Source of the DNA: Bacteroidetes bacterium UBA3022
Lineage (GTDB): Bacteria > Bacteroidota > Bacteroidia > Chitinophagales > BACL12
Direction of reading: 5' to 3'
NCBI GenBank assembly: GCA_002346225.1
Contig: DDYY01000071.1
Span: forward strand, 38,429 to 102,428
DNA length: 64,000 bases
Of the stretch, positions 59,138-64,000 are shown piece after piece. The translations under genes were made by a program, and so were the position numbers. Each line of letters starts with the position of its first letter. The first letter of the stretch is position 1. The notes under the pieces were generated by a model, which was given only the letters and a program-made list of their open reading frames with translations, searched no databases and was not told the origin of the DNA.

Positions 59138-59148
59138 CTGACAACAGG

Positions 59149-59156
59149 CAAATATA
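59149..59156 (-). promoter_or_regulatory. -7 promoter element (TATATTTG) for the S9 peptidase
   Basis: A TAnnTTTG match 11 nt upstream of the ATG at 59137. Confidence 0.5.
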
Positions 59157-59198
59157 TATAATCTAACGCCTGATGTACCGATAAAGGTTGCTGCTCAC

Positions 59199-59217
59199 AA
59201 CCTTGTTTAACAAGGTT
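59199..59217 (-). terminator. Possible hairpin after the TlpA-like gene
   Basis: A 7-bp perfect stem AACCTTG / CAAGGTT with a 5-nt loop lies 34 bp after the TlpA-like stop. There is no T-run, so it may be a weak terminator, an attenuator or an mRNA-end stabiliser. Confidence 0.35.
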
Positions 59218-59251
59218 TAACTTAGCTACAGCCGATGAAGGGAGAAACTAA

Positions 59252-59752
59252 CTATTCTTTATGTTTATCAGCGAGTTCCATGAGCTTCTCCTCCAGGATA
59301 TACTCATCGCCTTCTACGTAGCCGCTGTGCTTTTCCACAATGAAACCATTCTGGTCAGTAATAACAGTAAACGGCACAGTCTGTCCATTGAGCAGACGCT
59401 GGAGGTCTTTATTGACATCCAGTAAAACCGTGTAATCCCAGCCCTGGCCGTCAGTATACGATTTTACAATGGCCTTGGTGCGGCTATCGTCAATAGAAAC
59501 AGCAATTATTTCCACGTTGAACTCTTCCTGCCAGTCTTCGTAGAGGTCGGCAATATTATTGAGTTCCTTTTTACAAGGGGTGCACCAGGTCGCCCAGAAG
59601 TTGAAAACAGTAATCTTATTGTTCTTACCATAATCGGCCACATTCACCTTATTCCCCTGAAGGTCGTACAGGTCGATATCAGGAAGGGTCTCCTGGCCCA
59701 TCAAAAAGTTACCACTCAGCAAGGCTATACAAAGCAGGGTTGCATATTTCAT
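59252..59752 (-). CDS. TlpA/ResA-like periplasmic thioredoxin
   Basis: 166 residues with a signal peptide (LLCIALLSGNFLMGQ). A single AhpC/TSA-TlpA-type thioredoxin fold: DIDLYDLQGNKVNVADYGKNN, then TVFNFWATWCTPCKKELNNI with the redox CxxC (C57, C60), VEIIAVSIDDSRTKAIV, and the cis-Pro loop GQTVPFTVITDQNGFIV. The CTPC active site and the periplasmic location fit a thiol-disulfide oxidoreductase, probably reducing, as ResA and TlpA are. It is divergent from the DUF6029/Omp28-like pair; in Bacteroidota these three are often neighbours. Confidence 0.93.
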   Translation of the reverse strand: MKYATLLCIALLSGNFLMGQETLPDIDLYDLQGNKVNVADYGKNNKITVFNFWATWCTPCKKELNNIADLYEDWQEEFNVEIIAVSIDDSRTKAIVKSYTDGQGWDYTVLLDVNKDLQRLLNGQTVPFTVITDQNGFIVEKHSGYVEGDEYILEEKLMELADKHKE

Positions 59753-59778
59753 ATTCAGCTTCTCTATGTTTTAGGTTC

Positions 59779-59786
59779 CAAAGTTA
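59779..59786 (-). promoter_or_regulatory. -7 promoter element (TAACTTTG) for the TlpA-like gene
   Basis: A TAnnTTTG match 26 nt upstream of the ATG at 59752, in the 209-bp divergent gap. No clear match was found for the DUF6029 gene on the other side of the gap. Confidence 0.5.
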
Positions 59787-59961
59787 ATGTGTTGCTTTCA
59801 ACTTTCATGCCACAGAGCTGTGATCCAACGTTCAGGTGCCGATAGAAGCAGCACTTTATGGCATATTTATGTCAATTATAATGGTATTTGATACCCAAAG
59901 AGCAAATCTTTAAGTGAGAAAGGGTGATATTCTTAATTTTACAACTGAAACCACTACCTAC

Positions 59962-61539
59962 ATGATTCGAATTAACGTAGTTGCATTGACCTTCCTGCTG
60001 GTCCTTCCAACTTTGTCCATGGGTCAGATCAGCGGCGATCTGCAGCTGCAGAACGATTACTTCCAGCGCGATTCTGCCATTGGCGCTTTCAATACGCCGC
60101 AATTCGACAACCTGAAATCATCAGTGGATGGCTGGCTCAACACCTATTATATCAATGAGGAACAGGGCTTTGAAGCCGGCTTGCGCCTGGATGTGTTCAA
60201 CAACTCCAACATATTAAACCCGGGCACACCCTACACGGCACAGGGTATCGGAAGGTGGTATATCAGCAAAAAATTCGACGACTTGCGGCTCACCGGGGGA
60301 TATATCTACACACAATTTGGAACAGGGCTTACTTACAGAAGTTACGAAGAACGTCCGCTGGGTATTGACAATGCCCTTTTCGGGTTAGAGCTGAATTACG
60401 ATATCACTGACAACTGGTTTATCAAGGGTATTGCCGGTAAAACGAAGCGACAGTTCGACCTGTACAACTCTGTAGTGAAGGGGCTTAATTCTGAAATGGT
60501 GGTGCAGCCCTCCTCTGATTTATACTTTATTCCGGGTATCAGTATAGTGAACCGCACACTCGACCAGGGCACGATGGATGTAATCACCTCCATCATCAAT
60601 GCCTATCCGGTGGAAGAGCGCTTTGTTCCCAAATACAATGTCTACCTGGGCTCCGCCTATGGAACGCTTGCCTATAAAGATGTGAGCCTCTATACCGAAT
60701 ACGCACTCAAATCGAATGAAGCCATTCAGGATATCAATGGCAACCTTATCAATTCCAATGGACAGGCACTCTACACCTCCCTCAGCTATTCTACCAAAGG
60801 ACTGGGCATTACTGGTCAGGTGCGCCTGCTCGACAACTGGGTGGTGCGTACATCGCCCAATGAAATACTGCTGAACGGTATCATGAACTACCTGCCTTCC
60901 CTCACCAAGCAAAACAGCCTGCGGCTTACAGCCCGTTATCAGGCAGTAGCGCAGGAGCTGGGCGAAGTAGGTTACCAGTTCAACGTTACCTGGTCGCCCG
61001 CCAAAGGATATACTGTTACAGCCAACTACAGCGATATCACCGACACGGAAAGCAATCAGCTGTTCCGGGAAATCTATGCAGATATTGAAATCAGGAAAAA
61101 GAAATACAAGCTGCTGTTTGGTGGCCAGTACGTGCAATACAATCAGGAAATTTTTGAGTTCAAGCCCGATGTACCGATGGTAGAACCCATCACACCGTTT
61201 GCTGAATTTACCTATAAGATCAACCGCAAACAGTCGCTGCGGATGGAGATGCAATACCAGTACAATGAGCACGATTTCGGATCATGGGTTTACGGTCTGC
61301 TCGAATTCAATATTGCCCCCAAATGGTCGTTTACAGTGAGCGACATGTGGAACTACGAACCCTTAAAAACGGACGAAGCTTTGCACTATCCGCTGATTGC
61401 GGGGGTATTCTCCCATAAGGCGCATCGTTTTTCATTCAGTTATGTTAAACAAGTGGAAGGTATTGTGTGTACCGGTGGTGTATGTCGCTTTGAACCGGCC
61501 TTCAGTGGCTTCAAAACCAGTTTGATCACTTCATTCTAA
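59962..61539 (+). CDS. DUF6029 family outer-membrane beta-barrel protein
   Basis: 525 residues from the ATG at 59962, whose product has a signal peptide (VVALTFLLVLPTLSMGQ); a possible earlier in-frame start has no signal. The mature part consists of alternating beta-strands of a large outer-membrane barrel: ISGDLQLQNDYFQRDSAIGAF, RWYISKKFDDLRLTGGYIYTQFGTGLTYRSYEERPLGID, VYLGSAYGTLAYKDVSLYTEYALKS, LRMEMQYQYNEHDFGSW. DUF6029 proteins in Bacteroidota have no known function; they are found with Omp28-like lipoproteins and TlpA-type thioredoxins, as here. It ends 9 bp before the Omp28-like gene. Confidence 0.88.
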   Translation: MIRINVVALTFLLVLPTLSMGQISGDLQLQNDYFQRDSAIGAFNTPQFDNLKSSVDGWLNTYYINEEQGFEAGLRLDVFNNSNILNPGTPYTAQGIGRWYISKKFDDLRLTGGYIYTQFGTGLTYRSYEERPLGIDNALFGLELNYDITDNWFIKGIAGKTKRQFDLYNSVVKGLNSEMVVQPSSDLYFIPGISIVNRTLDQGTMDVITSIINAYPVEERFVPKYNVYLGSAYGTLAYKDVSLYTEYALKSNEAIQDINGNLINSNGQALYTSLSYSTKGLGITGQVRLLDNWVVRTSPNEILLNGIMNYLPSLTKQNSLRLTARYQAVAQELGEVGYQFNVTWSPAKGYTVTANYSDITDTESNQLFREIYADIEIRKKKYKLLFGGQYVQYNQEIFEFKPDVPMVEPITPFAEFTYKINRKQSLRMEMQYQYNEHDFGSWVYGLLEFNIAPKWSFTVSDMWNYEPLKTDEALHYPLIAGVFSHKAHRFSFSYVKQVEGIVCTGGVCRFEPAFSGFKTSLITSF

Positions 61540-61548
61540 AAGGAAACT

Positions 61549-62415
61549 ATGCGCAATTCATATTTACTGTCGGCTCTGATGGCAAGTGGAATAGCTGTCT
61601 TTTTTTCGGCTTGTGAAGAAGTCGGACCGAATATTGACTTTACCATTCCCGATGCCAGTTTACTGGATACCACCTATGTGGAATCTACGGTGGAAGAACC
61701 GCAGCAGAAAGTTGTATTTTTTGAAGACTTCACCGGGGTGCAATGCGTCAACTGTCCTACCGCTCACAACAAGACAGAAGAGCTTCTGGATCTGTATCCG
61801 AACCAGCTTACGGTGGTGGCCATGCACAATTATTTTGCCGGCGCCTATTCCGATAGCAACGAAGATTACACCATCCCGGAGGCGAATGAAATCAATGACT
61901 ACATAGGACCTGCCCCTGCCTGGCCGGCCGGGTTTATTGACAGAAAAGATTTCGGCAGCGGTAATCTGTATACCCTACTGGTTTCCAATTACCAGGTTTT
62001 TGTAGAAGAACAACTTCCTCTTGTTCCTCCCTGCAACATATATGTATCTTCCAGTTATGATGCGGCCGAAAGAAGGGCATTAATAAAGGTAACTGTGAAG
62101 TACACAGAAGCCACTACACTGGAAAATCACCTCAGTGTTATGTTGTTGGAAAGTGGCATTCTGGACTTACAACTCACCCTTTCGGGCATTGATGAAGTGT
62201 ATGTACACAACCATGTATTGCGCGATATGCTTACGCCAGCCACCGGTGTCAATCTTGTCGGCGACAAGGAGCCGGGTCGCGTGTTTGAAAAAGAATTTGC
62301 CATCACCCTTCCCGCCAACTGGCAGTCCGAGGAGATGGAAGTTATCGCCTTCGTGCACAATTTCGATCCGGAAAACAAAGAAGTCCTGCAGTCTGCCAAA
62401 ACCTATCTGGAATAG
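61549..62415 (+). CDS. Omp28-like outer-membrane lipoprotein with thioredoxin fold
   Basis: 288 residues. Signal with lipobox (ALMASGIAVFFSAC, acylated Cys about 21). The Omp28 domain starts with a thioredoxin-like unit VVFFEDFTGVQCVNCPTAHNKTEELL (about 62-87) containing a CxxC, then VVAMHNYFAGAYSD, APAWPAGFIDRKDFG (cis-Pro position), and a C-terminal Ig-like beta domain. First described as a surface protein of Porphyromonas; homologues are common in Bacteroidota. The partner DUF6029 barrel is directly upstream. Confidence 0.9.
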   Translation: MRNSYLLSALMASGIAVFFSACEEVGPNIDFTIPDASLLDTTYVESTVEEPQQKVVFFEDFTGVQCVNCPTAHNKTEELLDLYPNQLTVVAMHNYFAGAYSDSNEDYTIPEANEINDYIGPAPAWPAGFIDRKDFGSGNLYTLLVSNYQVFVEEQLPLVPPCNIYVSSSYDAAERRALIKVTVKYTEATTLENHLSVMLLESGILDLQLTLSGIDEVYVHNHVLRDMLTPATGVNLVGDKEPGRVFEKEFAITLPANWQSEEMEVIAFVHNFDPENKEVLQSAKTYLE

Positions 62416-62451
62416 TGGATGGGGTTTCCCGCAATGGTTTTTCCGATTGAT

Positions 62452-62459
62452 TAACTTTG
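62452..62459 (+). promoter_or_regulatory. -7 promoter element (TAACTTTG) for pheT
   Basis: A TAnnTTTG match with 6 nt before the pheT ATG at 62466, so a very short leader is expected. Confidence 0.55.
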
Positions 62460-62465
62460 CAGGAT

Positions 62466-64000
62466 ATGAAAGTATCCTGGAATTGGCTGAAGGAATTACT
62501 ACCCCAAGCGAATGATCTTAACCATACTGCAGCAATCCTCACCGATATCGGTCTGGAGGTAGAGGGCATTTACCCTTACAGTTCTGTAGAAGGCAATCTG
62601 GAAGGTTTGATTTGCGGGGAGGTGGTATCGGTGGCTCCTCATCCCGATGCAGACAGGTTGCAGATAACTCAGGTGAATATCGGCGATGCAGCAACTCTTC
62701 AGATTGTTTGCGGTGCACCGAATGTTGCCAAAGGTCAGAAAACAGTTGTTGCCCAGGTAGGCACTACCATCCATCCGATTACAGGAGATCCTTTCACCAT
62801 CCGAAAAGCAAAAATCAGAGGTGTATCGAGCGAAGGGATGCTATGTGCTGAGGATGAAATAGGATTAGGGAAAGGACATGCGGGCATACTGGTTTTACCG
62901 GAAACGACACCTGTTGGTCAGCCTATATCAGCACTCTATCCGGTTTACCAGGATCATATCATTGAAATAGGATTGACGGCTAATCACGCAGATGCCTTTT
63001 CCATTTACGGCACCGCCATTGAAGCAGCTGCCGGTTTATCGGTGAGGGACGGACTGGACTGGCATGTACAATTCCCATCTACGGCTTCGCTCCCGGCGGG
63101 GAACTGCCCTGTGGGGGTAGAGGTACAACACCATACTGCATGCCCCCGGTACAGCGGAATAGTTGTCAGAAACCTGAAGGTAGGTCCTTCCCCGGCATGG
63201 ATGCAGGACAAACTGCTGGCCATGGGCATGCGCCCTATCAACAATGTGGTAGACACCACCAATTATGTACTCCTTGAACTCGGTCAACCTTTACATGCAT
63301 TCGATTTGGACAAGGTTGCCGGCAACAAGATTATTGTCAGAAATGCAGATGAAAAATACCCCTTTGTAGGGCTTGATGAAAAAACATATACGTTATCTTC
63401 CAATGAATTGATGATCTGCGATGCAGAAAAGCCCATGTGCATTGGTGGCGTATTTGGCGGAGCGGAATCAGGTGTTACGGAAAGCACTACTTCCATTTTT
63501 CTGGAAAGCGCCTATTTCCAGGGGGCAGGCATTCGCCGAACAGAAACGCGCCTTGGACTTAAAACAGATGCCAGTCAGCGGTTTGCGAAAGGTACTGATC
63601 CTGAGATGACCGTTCGGGCTCTGGAGCGGGCAGTATTTCTTTTGCAGGAAGTGGCCGGTGGCAGCATTGACGGTGGACTGGTTGATTTATATCCCGAGCC
63701 TGTGCCACCCTCCACAGTGGTTTTCAGGTTGTCCTACCTTCACACCATCACAGGCACTGCCATACCGGAATCCGTTGTGGAGCAATGCCTGGTAAAACTG
63801 CAAATTGCCATAACCCAAAAAGATGGCGATTCCTGGACCTTAGCGGTTCCGGCCAGGAAGAACGAAGTGGTCAGAGAAATTGATATTGTAGAAGAAGTGC
63901 TGCGGCTCTACGGTTACAACAATATTCCGCTTCCCGATGGTGTCCGGACGCCCTTTACACTCAGCCCCCGTCCCGACCTGGAGCGCATGCGGCTCGACCT
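62466..64000 (+). CDS. pheT: Phenylalanyl-tRNA synthetase beta subunit, 3' end beyond the window
   Basis: 511 codons are visible out of about 800. N-terminal KVSWNWLKELLPQANDLNHTAAILTDIGLEVEGI is the standard PheT start. Then comes the OB-fold tRNA-binding domain (GEVVSVAPHPDADRLQITQVNIG, about 51-73; RGVSSEGMLCAEDEIGLG), the B3/B4 editing domain (PRYSGIVVRNLKVGPSPAWMQDKLLAMGMRPINNVVDTTNYV, about 228-269; GQPLHAFDLDKV; FGGAESGVTEST; TETRLGLKTDASQRFAKG), and the start of B5 (VVREIDIVEEVLRLYGYNNIP). With PheS it charges tRNA-Phe. It is not next to pheS here, a common split in Bacteroidota. Confidence 0.98.
   Translation, partial: MKVSWNWLKELLPQANDLNHTAAILTDIGLEVEGIYPYSSVEGNLEGLICGEVVSVAPHPDADRLQITQVNIGDAATLQIVCGAPNVAKGQKTVVAQVGTTIHPITGDPFTIRKAKIRGVSSEGMLCAEDEIGLGKGHAGILVLPETTPVGQPISALYPVYQDHIIEIGLTANHADAFSIYGTAIEAAAGLSVRDGLDWHVQFPSTASLPAGNCPVGVEVQHHTACPRYSGIVVRNLKVGPSPAWMQDKLLAMGMRPINNVVDTTNYVLLELGQPLHAFDLDKVAGNKIIVRNADEKYPFVGLDEKTYTLSSNELMICDAEKPMCIGGVFGGAESGVTESTTSIFLESAYFQGAGIRRTETRLGLKTDASQRFAKGTDPEMTVRALERAVFLLQEVAGGSIDGGLVDLYPEPVPPSTVVFRLSYLHTITGTAIPESVVEQCLVKLQIAITQKDGDSWTLAVPARKNEVVREIDIVEEVLRLYGYNNIPLPDGVRTPFTLSPRPDLERMRLD

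Noticed and set aside
60520..61272. A 250-codon minus-strand frame inside the DUF6029 gene
   Set aside because: It is the shadow of a gene with a clear signal peptide and family match.
1..64000. Possible mobile elements, phage genes, toxin-antitoxin pairs or CRISPR arrays
   Set aside because: I looked for transposases, integrases, terminal inverted repeats and regularly spaced repeats and found none.

Overview
The window is a contiguous, gene-dense piece of a Bacteroidota chromosome. The evidence is a type IX secretion system (T9SS) locus in the order porP-gldK-gldL-gldM-gldN, a sprE/porW gene, several secreted proteins with T9SS type A or type B C-terminal sorting domains, two PorP/SprF proteins, DUF4271, DUF4783, DUF6029 and DUF6090 family proteins, and about 17 copies of the Bacteroidota -7 promoter element TAnnTTTG placed just upstream of genes. 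It could be a free-living member of the Chitinophagia/Saprospiria side of the phylum, but I cannot place it more exactly. I saw no insertion sequence, prophage, CRISPR array or rRNA. No gene-free stretch exceeds about 300 bases; the largest gaps are near 59.8 kb (about 210 bp) and 13.5-13.7 kb (about 175 bp).

Layout. 1-2.75 kb: two tandem secreted lectin-domain proteins on the minus strand; the first is cut by the window edge. 2.8-3.5 kb: a CsaA-like tRNA-binding protein and a SUI1/eIF1-like factor, convergent. 3.5-7.6 kb: a minus-strand run of DUF4783, nadC, an LTA-synthase-family phosphoglycerol transferase and a diacylglycerol kinase. 7.7-11 kb: gpmI, a decayed esterase, a DUF6090 protein and a small membrane protein. 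11-13.5 kb: an M20 dipeptidase, a PLP-dependent deaminase/desulfhydrase and tRNA-Ala(GGC). 13.7-21.5 kb: a very compact minus-strand operon, pruA - mini-adhesin - porP/sprF - PorE-like - surE - small membrane protein - lpxB. 21.6-29.2 kb: CHAD protein, small lipoprotein, ftsK, a LolA-like carrier, an ArsM-like methyltransferase, and a KefG-like/KefC-like pair. 29.2-34.1 kb: ung (minus), a GCS2-CBS fusion and a prolyl-oligopeptidase lipoprotein. 34.2 kb: tRNA-Arg(TCT). 34.3-37.6 kb: a minus-strand run of M23 peptidase, bactofilin, AtpZ-like, AtpI-like and a T9SS cargo protein. 37.7-44.5 kb: sprE/porW, PBP1A and uvrC. 44.5-50.4 kb: the T9SS core operon porP-gldKLMN on the minus strand. 50.5-56 kb: DUF255/YyaL protein, then hemD, DUF4271 and an Omp85/TamA-like protein. 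56-62.4 kb: hemW, an S9 peptidase, a TlpA-like thioredoxin, a DUF6029 protein and an Omp28-like lipoprotein. 62.5 kb to the end: the first two thirds of pheT.

How it fits together. Much of the window builds or decorates the cell envelope. GldL/GldM form the proton-driven motor of the T9SS, GldK/GldN the periplasmic ring, SprE/PorW a lipoprotein linked to it, and PorP/SprF and PorE-like proteins help attach exported adhesins to the surface. The cargo seen here includes the lectins, the cadherin-like mini-adhesin and a propeller-like protein. PBP1A, the M23 peptidase, bactofilin, LpxB, the LTA-synthase-like enzyme and the Omp85 protein serve peptidoglycan, lipid A or outer-membrane assembly.

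The points I find most worth checking are: the PorE-like protein that ends in a SPOR-like rather than an OmpA-like domain, inside an operon fused to pruA and lpxB; the 4-bp overlap between an LTA-synthase-family enzyme and a diacylglycerol kinase in a Gram-negative; the AtpZ/AtpI pair cut off from the ATP synthase genes; and several promoters placed so close to start codons that leaderless mRNAs are expected.
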